This document shows, one piece after another, positions 1 through 5,112 of a stretch of DNA of 5,156 bases (the first letter of the stretch is position 1; every line of letters begins with the position of its first letter). Below the pieces are notes generated by a model. That model saw only the letters and a list, made by a program, of their open reading frames with translations, was not told the DNA's origin and did not search any database. The stretch spans positions 1 through 5,156 of the forward strand of contig CAIKYN010000005.1 of NCBI GenBank assembly GCA_903831635.1, read 5' to 3'. This DNA is from an uncultured Spartobacteria bacterium (GTDB taxonomy: Bacteria > Verrucomicrobiota > Verrucomicrobiia > Chthoniobacterales > UBA6821). Position numbers and translations under genes: made by a program.

Positions 1-1
1 C

Positions 2-205
2 CGGATGGATCGTAGCCGCCTGATTGTGGACGACCTTCATGCCATCCACGCCGCCATCAAAAAACACCCCGGCAAACGCATCCTGATCCTTGAGATCGGC
101 ACCCTCTCCGGAGCCATTGTTCCACTTCAGCTCGGTGAGGAATTCACCGTGGGCGATGAAATGGCATTGCGCGCGGAGCTGGCCCCCTGGCTGGCCAATG
201 CCTGA
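2..205 (+). CDS. dnaE: Probable C-terminal end of DNA polymerase III subunit alpha (5' end outside the window)
   Basis: This is the last 67 or so codons of an open frame that is already open at the left edge and ends in TGA followed directly by an in-frame TAG. The ATG at 5 is in frame but probably internal, because nothing like a ribosome binding site can be seen. The residues read as a short domain: a helix containing DDLHAIHAAIKKHPGKR, then hydrophobic strands (ILILEI, AIVPLQLGEEFTV) and a final helix (MALRAELAPWL). The order 'leader helix - HPG - strand - strand with LG(E)EF.V - terminal L..EL..LL' matches my recollection of the extreme C-terminus of bacterial DnaE, the replicative polymerase catalytic subunit. 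None of the catalytic PHP or polymerase domains are in view, so the name rests on a short, poorly conserved tail. It could instead be the end of an unrelated protein. The gene converges on yraN across a 271-bp spacer. Confidence 0.5.
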   Translation, partial: RMDRSRLIVDDLHAIHAAIKKHPGKRILILEIGTLSGAIVPLQLGEEFTVGDEMALRAELAPWLANA

Positions 206-236
206 TAGAGGTCTTTGGTTGTGACGTGCGGCAGAA

Positions 237-402
237 AACCACGAACAACACGAAAGGCACGAACAGGGAGACTCATGAAACTGATCTCACAGGGATGCGT
301 AGCAACGGCCGGACTGTCCAAGGGGATAAAAGGGATCAATGAGAAAGGGAAGGAAGAGATTTTTCTAATCCCCTTTCGTGCCTTCCGTGGTTCCCTGCTT
401 GG
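237..402. repeat. Long-loop inverted repeat of 9-nt CACGAA-type units in the convergent intergenic space
   Basis: The left arm contains three consecutive 9-nt units: aaccacgaa (237-245), caacacgaa (246-254) and aggcacgaa (255-263). The right arm contains two units in opposite orientation: ttcgtgcct (375-383) and tccgtggtt (384-392). The outer and inner left units therefore have near-perfect complements on the right, while the middle unit has none. After the repeats both sides also share CAGGGA/TCCCTG (264-269, 391-396). A second, nested pair aaggggat (321-328) / atcccctt (368-375) lies inside. The whole could fold as an interrupted cruciform or long hairpin between the 3' ends of two converging genes. 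It could serve as a bidirectional transcription end or be a dispersed extragenic repeat. There is no clean T-run, so a classical Rho-independent terminator is not supported. The remainder of 206-476 shows no credible gene. Confidence 0.6.
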
Positions 403-476
403 TTCAGGTTTCAGCTTTCATCCTTTCCCAACAGTGAGACGGGTTTTTGTTGCCCTAGTGGGAATTAATTGTCCCC

Positions 477-920
477 TTAATATCTCAATGGATCGGGGAG
501 CGTAAATGCCGATTCGATTACACGGATTTCGATGGGATCCGTGGCCAACACCTCGATCACATCGAAGCGGAAGGTAAGGTCTGGCATGTTGAGAAGACGA
601 AGCCAATGGATCGCTCCTCTGCGGATCAGTTCCTGTTTTTTCTGATCGACGGCATCAAGAGGCCTTCCCATCTCCTCCGAGCGGCGGGTCTTCACCTCGG
701 CAAAGACCAGGGTATCACCATCCCTGCAGACAAGATCGACCTCTCCTCCTCCAGGAGCGCGGAAGTTCCGCCGCAAGATTTTCCACCCGAGACGCTTCAC
801 ATGGCGTGCCGCCTGATCCTCCCCCCATGTTCCAAGGGCAAGATGAGAATTTGAATCAGAAGCCGAAGGTGGGCTGATCGACCGGCGCAAAACCACGTCG
901 ATGATGTGGGCAAGGTCCAT
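477..920 (-). CDS. yraN: YraN/UPF0102 family protein (restriction-endonuclease-like fold)
   Basis: With the ATG at 918-920 the product is 147 residues, somewhat longer than the usual 110-130 of this family. The core matches UPF0102/YraN: GTWGEDQAARHVKRLGW (about 30-46), the nuclease-fold signature GGGEVDLVCRDG (57-68) followed by FAEVKTRR (73-80), and RFDVIEV (118-124). E60, D62, E75 and K77 sit where a PD-(D/E)XK-type site would place its acidic residues and lysine. Members are predicted cytoplasmic nucleases; the physiological substrate is poorly defined. The start is uncertain. In-frame GTG (894-896) and TTG (888-890) are alternatives, none has an SD-like sequence, and all of them lie inside the end of rnhB, so the overlap is at least 35 bp. 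It is the last gene of the rplS-rnhB-yraN cluster, an arrangement seen in many bacteria that suggests co-transcription and possibly translational coupling. No convincing intrinsic terminator follows the TAA stop. Confidence 0.88.
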   Translation of the reverse strand: MDLAHIIDVVLRRSISPPSASDSNSHLALGTWGEDQAARHVKRLGWKILRRNFRAPGGGEVDLVCRDGDTLVFAEVKTRRSEEMGRPLDAVDQKKQELIRRGAIHWLRLLNMPDLTFRFDVIEVLATDPIEIRVIESAFTLPDPLRY

Positions 921-1548
921 GTTCTTGGAGTTTAGCGAGGTGTTCTGCCGTGGCATAGCCCCGATGCTGGGCAAATCCGTACTGGGGATATTCCTGATCG
1001 AGTTCGTCCATAATACGGTCCCGGGTGACCTTGGCCAGGATACTGGCGGCGGCAATACTGAGGCTGATCCCATCCCCGCCAACAAGTGCAGTGTGCTCGA
1101 TCGGGAGTCCCTTCACCGGTAATCCATCCACGAGGGCATGGATGCACTGATGTCCGTTTTCGTGTAGTCCAGTCAAGGTACGCGCCATGGCGAGGTGAGT
1201 TGCTCGCAGGATATTCAGGTGTCCGATTTCCTCTGAGCTGGCCTCAGCCACAAAGAATCTCACGGACGCATCTTCAGTCAACCGGACATAAAGAGCATCC
1301 CTCTGGTGGTGATTGAGTTTCTTGGAGTCATCCAGCCCCTCCAGGGAAAATCCTTCGGGTAGGATCACTGCGGCAGCCACCACGGGACCAGCCAAGGGAC
1401 CACGCCCCGCCTCATCGACTCCCGCCACGGGACGGATGCCCCGGGCATGGAGTTCCTGCTCGTGGAGAAGTGTGGGGCAAAGAGAAGGGCTCCGAGTCAT
1501 GGGAGACTTGGAGCCCGAATTCAGTGATCCGCGACGCTTGATCGTCAT
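856..1548 (-). CDS. rnhB: Ribonuclease HII
   Basis: The product is 230 residues, typical for a bacterial RNase HII with a short N-terminal extension. The enzyme cleaves the RNA strand of RNA-DNA hybrids and incises 5' of single ribonucleotides embedded in DNA, feeding ribonucleotide excision repair in the cytoplasm. Diagnostic motifs are GVDEAGRGPLAGPV (43-56) with catalytic D45 and E46, DDSKKL (73-78), LVDG (139-142) with D141, and GGD (157-159) with D159, 18 residues after D141 as in the E. coli enzyme. Then follows SIAAASILAKVTRDR (164-178). The KGD of many homologues is GGD here, a variant I recall from other lineages. The start is not settled: ATG 1546-1548 gives 230 aa, while ATG 1498-1500 would remove 16 poorly conserved residues. 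Neither has an SD sequence. It lies 22 bp downstream of rplS and overlaps yraN. Confidence 0.96.
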   Translation of the reverse strand: MTIKRRGSLNSGSKSPMTRSPSLCPTLLHEQELHARGIRPVAGVDEAGRGPLAGPVVAAAVILPEGFSLEGLDDSKKLNHHQRDALYVRLTEDASVRFFVAEASSEEIGHLNILRATHLAMARTLTGLHENGHQCIHALVDGLPVKGLPIEHTALVGGDGISLSIAAASILAKVTRDRIMDELDQEYPQYGFAQHRGYATAEHLAKLQEHGPCPHHRRGFAPVDQPTFGF

Positions 1549-1560
1549 CGGACCGGAAAA

Positions 1561-1573
1561 TAATCAGTGATTA
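1561..1573. other. Perfect 6+1+6 palindrome over the rplS stop codon
   Basis: TAATCA-g-TGATTA is a perfect inverted repeat with a one-base centre that includes the rplS TAA stop (minus strand). It fills half of the 22-bp rplS-rnhB gap. A one-base loop cannot form a normal RNA hairpin, and AT-rich palindromes of this size are common, so function is doubtful. Confidence 0.25.
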
Positions 1574-1927
1574 GGCAACTTCCTGCGCCTTCTCCTTCAC
1601 GGTGACGGCGGCCTTACCCTTGCGGTCACGAAGGTAGTTCAGCTTGGAACGGCGGACCGATCCACGCTTCTCGATCTCGAGCTTTGCGATGCGTGGGGAA
1701 TGAAGAGGGAAAACACGCTCGACACCCTCACCGAAGCTGACGCGACGGACGGTGAAGTTTGCATTAATGCCAGCACCCTTGCGCCCGATCACGATGCCGG
1801 AGTACTTCTGGATACGCTCCTTGTCACCTTCGATGACGCGTGTGTGGACGCAAATGGAATCACCGACCTGGAACTCGATGATATCGGACTTGAACTGCTC
1901 TTTTTCGATGGTGGCGATGATGCTCAT
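1571..1927 (-). CDS. rplS: 50S ribosomal protein L19 (bL19)
   Basis: The product is 118 residues, the normal length for bL19, a large-subunit protein located at the interface with the 30S subunit, where it contributes to intersubunit bridges. The sequence matches the family throughout: FQVGDSICVHTRVIEGDKERIQKYSG (19-44), GIVIGRKGAGINANFTVRRVSFGEGVERVFPLHSP (44-78) and the basic tail KRGSVRRSKLNYLRDRKGKAA (87-107). The ATG at 1925-1927 is the natural start, since family members begin just before an I-x-x-x-E-x-x-x helix as here. No SD motif precedes it. It is the first gene of the minus-strand cluster seen here, so its promoter should lie in 1928-2137. The trmD/rimM/rpsP genes that often precede rplS elsewhere are absent, and xylB is divergent instead. 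Confidence 0.98.
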   Translation of the reverse strand: MSIIATIEKEQFKSDIIEFQVGDSICVHTRVIEGDKERIQKYSGIVIGRKGAGINANFTVRRVSFGEGVERVFPLHSPRIAKLEIEKRGSVRRSKLNYLRDRKGKAAVTVKEKAQEVA

Positions 1928-1968
1928 GACAGGAATGGTGGCCGGAAATTGGTCTAAAGTGGTCGGAC

Positions 1969-1991
1969 AGAATGCCCCCCCTCAGCATTCT
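1969..1991 (-). promoter_or_regulatory. Candidate hairpin in the rplS leader
   Basis: AGAATGC (1969-1975) and GCATTCT (1985-1991) form a perfect 7-bp stem around a 9-nt loop that is C-rich on the plus strand and therefore G-rich (GGGGGG) in an rplS transcript. It lies about 40 bp upstream of the rplS start. If transcription begins upstream of 1991, it would sit in the 5' leader, where ribosomal-protein autoregulatory structures are often found. A weak -35-like TTGCCA (minus strand, 1992-1997) overlaps the same place, so the element could equally be promoter DNA rather than RNA. Confidence 0.35.
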
Positions 1992-2000
1992 TGGCAAGAA
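1988..2000. promoter_or_regulatory. Perfect 6+1+6 palindrome TTCTTG-g-CAAGAA
   Basis: This inverted repeat lies 60 bp upstream of rplS and 137 bp upstream of xylB, in the divergent promoter region. Its left arm overlaps the right arm of the rplS-side hairpin. The size and symmetry fit a dimeric repressor site, but I do not recognise the consensus, and a chance occurrence cannot be excluded. Confidence 0.3.
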
Positions 2001-2061
2001 GTAATCCCAGATTTTGATCTTATTCACCGCATTGTCATGACTGACTCCAGCGAATCTTGCG

Positions 2062-2079
2062 TTTCATCGGTCGATGAAA
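2062..2079. promoter_or_regulatory. 18-nt palindrome upstream of xylB, candidate operator
   Basis: TTTCATCG-gt-CGATGAAA has perfect 8-base arms around a 2-base centre and ends 58 bp before the xylB ATG. The even symmetry and size are what a dimeric helix-turn-helix repressor of the LacI or GntR type would use, and sugar-kinase genes are often controlled this way. The regulator is not in the window and the site does not match an operator consensus that I know by heart. The position is compatible with overlap of a plus-strand promoter: a weak TTGCGT at 2058-2063 lies 17 bases before AGAATT. The -10 match is poor. Confidence 0.4.
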
Positions 2080-2092
2080 AGAATTGGCCAGA

Positions 2093-2137
2093 TTCATCCT
2101 TTTTCATTTTTCATTCTTCCTTCATCCTTACCCTCCC
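2093..2137 (+). promoter_or_regulatory. G-free pyrimidine-rich leader immediately before xylB
   Basis: The 45 bases before the xylB start contain no G and only five A; the rest are C and T. Four TTCAT copies occur (2093, 2103, 2110 and 2121). There is no SD sequence. A tract like this could be an unstructured ribosome landing site, for instance for ribosomal protein S1-dependent initiation; that role is inference. The ATG at 2084, in frame with xylB, would translate this tract into a phenylalanine-rich extension that the FGGY family does not have. Confidence 0.45.
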
Positions 2138-3637
2138 ATGATCACACTAGGCATCGACAGCGGAACCCAGAGTACCAAGACCATTGCACTCGATCTCGAA
2201 ACAGGAGAGATCCTGGCCAGCGCACAGCAAGCTTACGGCTTCGTTGAAGCCCAGGGAGAGGGAGACATGGAGCAGGACCCTGCGGTCTGGATCGCAGCTG
2301 TCGAGGCAACCATCACGGAAGTTCTTTCCAAAATTCCAGAGCGCCGCTCCGAAGTCGTCGGTATCGGTGTGAGCGGCCAGCAGCACGGTCTAGTGCTTCT
2401 CGATGCCGCCAACAGCGTCGTCCGTCCAGCCAAGCTCTGGTGCGACACCTCGACAACCGCGCAATGCTCCGAACTGACAAAGACCCTGGGAGGCGAGGCC
2501 AAGGTGGTCGAACTCACCGGCAACGCCATGCTCACCGGCTACACGGCTCCGAAGATCCTTTGGGTGCGACAGAACGAGCCGCAGAACTGGGCCGAGACCG
2601 CCTCGGTACTCCTGCCTCACGATTACATCAACTGGTGGCTCACTGGCGTGAAGTCGATGGAATATGGAGATGCCTCCGGGACAGCACTCCTGAATGTAAA
2701 GACCCGTTCTTGGGCGCAGCCCGTCCTTGATGCCGTTGCACCGGGTCTCGCCGAGAAGCTCCCCTCGCTCCGTCACTCCTCGGAGCCTGCCGGCACCCTC
2801 CGTGAAGAGCTCTCATCCAAGTGGCATCTCGCCTCCTCCGTGACTGTCAGCTCCGGCGGTGGCGACAACATGATGGGCGCCATCGGCACCGGCAACGTGA
2901 GCCCCGGCATCATGACTGCCAGCCTCGGCACCTCCGGCACTCTCTACGCATTCAGCTCCTCACCAGTGGTCGATCCCAAGGGTGAGGTCGCCGCATTCTG
3001 CGATAGCACTGGCTCCTGGATGCCGCTTGCTTGCACCATGAATGTCACCCTCGTCACGGAACTGACCCGCTCCCTCTTTGCGGGATGGACCCATGAACAA
3101 TACGCCACCGTCGCAGCTACCATTCCTGCCGGCAGCGAAGGACTCCTCCTTCTCCCCTACCTCGCCGGGGAACGCACCCCGAACCTGCCCCACGGCAGCG
3201 GTGTGCTCCATGGCATCACGACAAAAAACTTCACTCCTGCTCACATCGCCCGCGCGGCGATGGAGGGTGTGACCCTCGGACTCGCCTACGGTCTGGAGCG
3301 CTTCCGTACACTCGGCGTGACACCGACGGAAATCCGTATCACCGGAGGCGGAACCAAGAGTCATTTCTGGCGTCAACTCTGCGCCGATGTCTTCGGCGTT
3401 CCGACGGTCTGCCTCACCTCGAGCGAGGGGGCGGCTCTCGGCGGCGCGATCCAGGCGGCTTGGGCGGCCGGAGAGGATCATTCCATCGAGGCCCTTCATG
3501 CCCTCTGCTCACGGCTTGTGACCTTGGACGAATCGACACGCTGTGTAGCTGATCCCAAGAATACCGCCGTCTATCAGGAACTGCTCGAGCGCGCTAACAA
3601 GCTCCGCGCCGCCCTGACAGCAGCAGAACTTCTGTAG
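2138..3637 (+). CDS. xylB: Xylulokinase (FGGY carbohydrate kinase)
   Basis: The product is 499 residues, typical for xylulokinase, which phosphorylates D-xylulose to xylulose 5-phosphate with ATP and sends it to the pentose phosphate pathway. Motifs in order: LGIDSGTQSTKTIALDL (4-20), the phosphate-binding start of the actin-like N domain; VSGQQHGLVLLD (78-89), the substrate-side motif; KLWCDTST (99-106); HDYINWWLTG (161-170); SSGGGDNMMGAIGTG (238-252), with D243 as the expected catalytic base; ASLGTSGTLYA (261-271); LPYLAGERTPN (339-349); TGGGTKSHFWRQ (402-413); and SSEGAALGGAIQAAW (428-442), the ATP-site end of the C domain. The start at 2138 was chosen because family members begin two to four residues before the GID motif. 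Another FGGY pentulose substrate remains possible, but GQQHG and GGGDN favour xylulose. No xylA, xylose transporter or regulator lies nearby. ubiX follows after 40 bp. Confidence 0.92.
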   Translation: MITLGIDSGTQSTKTIALDLETGEILASAQQAYGFVEAQGEGDMEQDPAVWIAAVEATITEVLSKIPERRSEVVGIGVSGQQHGLVLLDAANSVVRPAKLWCDTSTTAQCSELTKTLGGEAKVVELTGNAMLTGYTAPKILWVRQNEPQNWAETASVLLPHDYINWWLTGVKSMEYGDASGTALLNVKTRSWAQPVLDAVAPGLAEKLPSLRHSSEPAGTLREELSSKWHLASSVTVSSGGGDNMMGAIGTGNVSPGIMTASLGTSGTLYAFSSSPVVDPKGEVAAFCDSTGSWMPLACTMNVTLVTELTRSLFAGWTHEQYATVAATIPAGSEGLLLLPYLAGERTPNLPHGSGVLHGITTKNFTPAHIARAAMEGVTLGLAYGLERFRTLGVTPTEIRITGGGTKSHFWRQLCADVFGVPTVCLTSSEGAALGGAIQAAWAAGEDHSIEALHALCSRLVTLDESTRCVADPKNTAVYQELLERANKLRAALTAAELL

Positions 3638-3677
3638 GCCCTATTGCCTATTCCCCCATTCTCCATTACCTAAATCC

Positions 3678-4268
3678 ATGCGCCTCGTCCTTGCAGCCAC
3701 CGGAGCCAGCGGTTCCATCTACCTGCAACGGATGCTGCATCATTTGAGTAGCAGAGAGGCGGGCGGCGGTCATGAGATCCATCTCGTGCTCTCCCCCTAT
3801 GCGAAGCAGGTGATCCATGAGGAGATCGGCACTCTGAAGCTCCCCGCAGGAGTCATCGAGCATAGTGAGAAGTCGATGAATGCTCCCTTCGCAAGCGGCA
3901 GTGCCCTCTTCGACGGGATGGTGGTGATGCCCTGCTCGATGGGAACGGTGGGACGGATTGCCGCCGGAACCAGCGAGAACCTGATCCTGCGTGCCGCCGA
4001 TGTCTTCCTCAAGGAACGCAGGAAGTTGATCCTTGTGCCGCGTGAGACCCCTTGGAATCTCATCCACGCTCGCAACATCGTCACGGTGACAGAGGCAGGT
4101 GGCATCATCCTCCCGGCATCACCCTCCTTCTACAGCCATCCGAAGAACTTTGACGAACTCGCCGACACCGTCGTCTGGCGCGTTCTTGATATGCTTGGCA
4201 TCCATGCGCCGAATGCCTGCCGCTGGCACCAAGAGATAAGCCGAGAGGAGAGCACGGGAAGCGAATAG
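3678..4268 (+). CDS. ubiX: Flavin prenyltransferase UbiX
   Basis: The product is 196 residues, the usual family length. UbiX joins a dimethylallyl group to FMN, giving the prenylated FMN cofactor used by UbiD-type decarboxylases, which act in ubiquinone or futalosine-route menaquinone synthesis and in aromatic-acid metabolism. Visible motifs: LAATGASGSIYLQRML (5-20), the Rossmann-like FMN-binding start; LVLSPYAK (36-43); MVVMPCSMGTVGRIAAGTSENLILRAADVFLKERRKLILVPRETP (81-125), the strongest signature; then TEAGGIILPASPSFYSHP (138-155) with the conserved P-x-F-Y. The end, FDELADTVVWRVLDMLGI, is the standard C-terminal helix. The start at 3678 is the only one that keeps the N-terminal strand, but it lacks an SD sequence. 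It sits 40 bp after xylB, in a C/T-rich gap, and abuts the acyltransferase gene. No UbiD partner is in view. Confidence 0.95.
   Translation: MRLVLAATGASGSIYLQRMLHHLSSREAGGGHEIHLVLSPYAKQVIHEEIGTLKLPAGVIEHSEKSMNAPFASGSALFDGMVVMPCSMGTVGRIAAGTSENLILRAADVFLKERRKLILVPRETPWNLIHARNIVTVTEAGGIILPASPSFYSHPKNFDELADTVVWRVLDMLGIHAPNACRWHQEISREESTGSE
4256..4261 (+). promoter_or_regulatory. Shine-Dalgarno-like GGGAAG for the acyltransferase gene
   Basis: GGGAAG lies 7 bases before the ATG at 4269, inside the last codons of ubiX. It is the only reasonable SD-like sequence at a start in this window, and it supports both the chosen start and translational coupling to ubiX. Confidence 0.5.
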
Positions 4269-4943
4269 ATGGCCTCTTCGACCGGACGGTTTAACAAGCA
4301 GGCCCTCCTCGCGGCTATCGCGGCGAATCTCGCACGCCTCATCTTCTCAACGATCCGTCTCCGGATGAATGACCGATCTGGATTCCTGAAGAATCCTCCC
4401 GACGGCCCCCGTATCCTCGTCTTCTGGCACAATCGCATCCCGGCGATCTCGATCGGCTTCCTGCGTCACTACCCGGGTAAGCATCCTAGCCGCAAAGGAG
4501 TCTCCGTCCTTACCAGCCCGAGCAAGGATGGTGACATCCTGGCCGGAGTCATGGCTCATCTCGGCATGGGATCTGTGCGTGGTTCCAGTTCCCGCCGGGG
4601 CTCGACAGCTATCCGTGAGCTGACGGCGCTTCTCGAATCGGGCGTTGATCTCGCAATCACTCCCGACGGCCCCCGTGGCCCGAAGTACTCGCTCGGACCC
4701 GGTGCCGTCTTCCTCGCTCAGAAGACCGGTATTCCGATCATGCTGCTGCATGCCCGCTACCATAGCGCCATCCGTTTGAAGACCTGGGACAACTTCGCGA
4801 TCCCGCTTCCCTTCTCCCGTATCGACATCACCATCGATCCCTACATGACGATCAATCCGGAGACTACCGATCTCGAGGCCGAGCGCCTCAAACTCGAAAC
4901 CTACCTGCGAGAGGAAGCAGAAAAATCCGACCCTCCTGCATAG
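4269..4943 (+). CDS. DUF374-type lysophospholipid acyltransferase family protein
   Basis: The product is 224 residues. Family motifs are clear and in order: ILVFWHNRIPAI (49-60), with H54 as the likely catalytic histidine; VLTSPSKDGDILAGVM (80-95), where the S-x-S-x-D-G-D/E block belongs to this family; VRGSSSRRGSTAIREL (103-118), the acceptor-binding RGSS block; and LAITPDGPRGPKYSLGPGAVFLAQKTGIPI (128-157), the TPDGPRGP signature. An N-terminal helix (about 11-31) with a hydrophobic face may dock on the inner membrane. Members are predicted to transfer acyl chains to lipid acceptors, in some lineages lipid A precursors; the acceptor here cannot be told. The ATG follows the ubiX TAG with no gap, so the two are almost certainly co-translated. 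A 190-bp intergenic space follows the stop. Confidence 0.88.
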   Translation: MASSTGRFNKQALLAAIAANLARLIFSTIRLRMNDRSGFLKNPPDGPRILVFWHNRIPAISIGFLRHYPGKHPSRKGVSVLTSPSKDGDILAGVMAHLGMGSVRGSSSRRGSTAIRELTALLESGVDLAITPDGPRGPKYSLGPGAVFLAQKTGIPIMLLHARYHSAIRLKTWDNFAIPLPFSRIDITIDPYMTINPETTDLEAERLKLETYLREEAEKSDPPA

Positions 4944-4966
4944 TTCACTCTGGAAGAAGGGATGTA

Positions 4967-5112
4967 TGAATGTGGAACTCAAGAAGACAGGAAGAGAGAA
5001 ACAGAATGAAGAATTTCATCACTTGGGAAAATATTCCTTCTTGCCCCCTCCTCTATGATCTTCATGGTTAATCTTTTCCTGCATGTTCCTGATTTCCTGA
5101 GTTCCACATTCA
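4967..5112. repeat. Intergenic foldback with a perfect 15-bp inverted-repeat core
   Basis: tgaatgtggaactca (4967-4981) is the exact reverse complement of tgagttccacattca (5098-5112). The similarity continues inward: agaagacaggaa (4982-4993) against ggaaatcaggaa on the opposite strand (complement of 5086-5097) matches at 9 of 12 bases. It also continues more loosely outward (gggatgtatg at 4959-4968 against gggagatatgg read from the right). The first half of the spacer is purine-rich and the second half pyrimidine-rich, as expected for a long decayed palindrome of about 170 bp. No reading frame explains it. It may be a dispersed extragenic repeat, a degraded miniature transposable element, or a transcript-end structure for the xylB-ubiX-acyltransferase set. 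A T-run after the right arm is lacking. The rest of 4944-5133 shows nothing else recognisable. Confidence 0.7.

Noticed and set aside
237..263. Three tandem 9-nt units considered as a CRISPR-like or iteron array
   Set aside because: The units are too short and contiguous without spacers for CRISPR. There is no replication initiator gene, and the inverted partner on the right argues for a palindromic extragenic element instead.
440..476. Possible intrinsic terminator just after yraN (GGGA...TCCC with AATTAATT between)
   Set aside because: Only four base pairs can form and there is no T-run in the right place on the minus strand.
215..505. Open frame of 96 codons on the plus strand in the first intergenic space
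   Set aside because: It runs through the inverted repeat and into the end of yraN, has low-complexity basic residues, no SD and no family resemblance. It is best explained as chance.
2034..2041. GTCATGAC 8-bp palindrome in the divergent region
   Set aside because: It is too short to separate from chance and does not line up with any promoter element that I can support.
2084..2137. Upstream in-frame ATG giving xylB an 18-residue N-terminal extension
   Set aside because: The extension (Phe/His/Pro-rich) comes from the pyrimidine tract and FGGY kinases start at the MxxLGIDxGT region. There is no signal peptide logic for a cytoplasmic kinase.
1700..2141. Plus-strand open frames opposite rplS reaching the xylB start
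   Set aside because: They are antisense to an unmistakable bL19 gene and have no recognisable motifs.
2960..3499. Open frame of 179 codons on the minus strand inside xylB
   Set aside because: It lies wholly opposite the conserved xylB C domain, with a composition (Arg/Gly/Glu-rich) typical of antisense shadow frames in GC-rich genes.
4347..4982. Open frame of 211 codons on the minus strand opposite the acyltransferase gene
   Set aside because: It mirrors a clearly conserved gene on the plus strand, shows no recognisable domain and has shadow-like composition.
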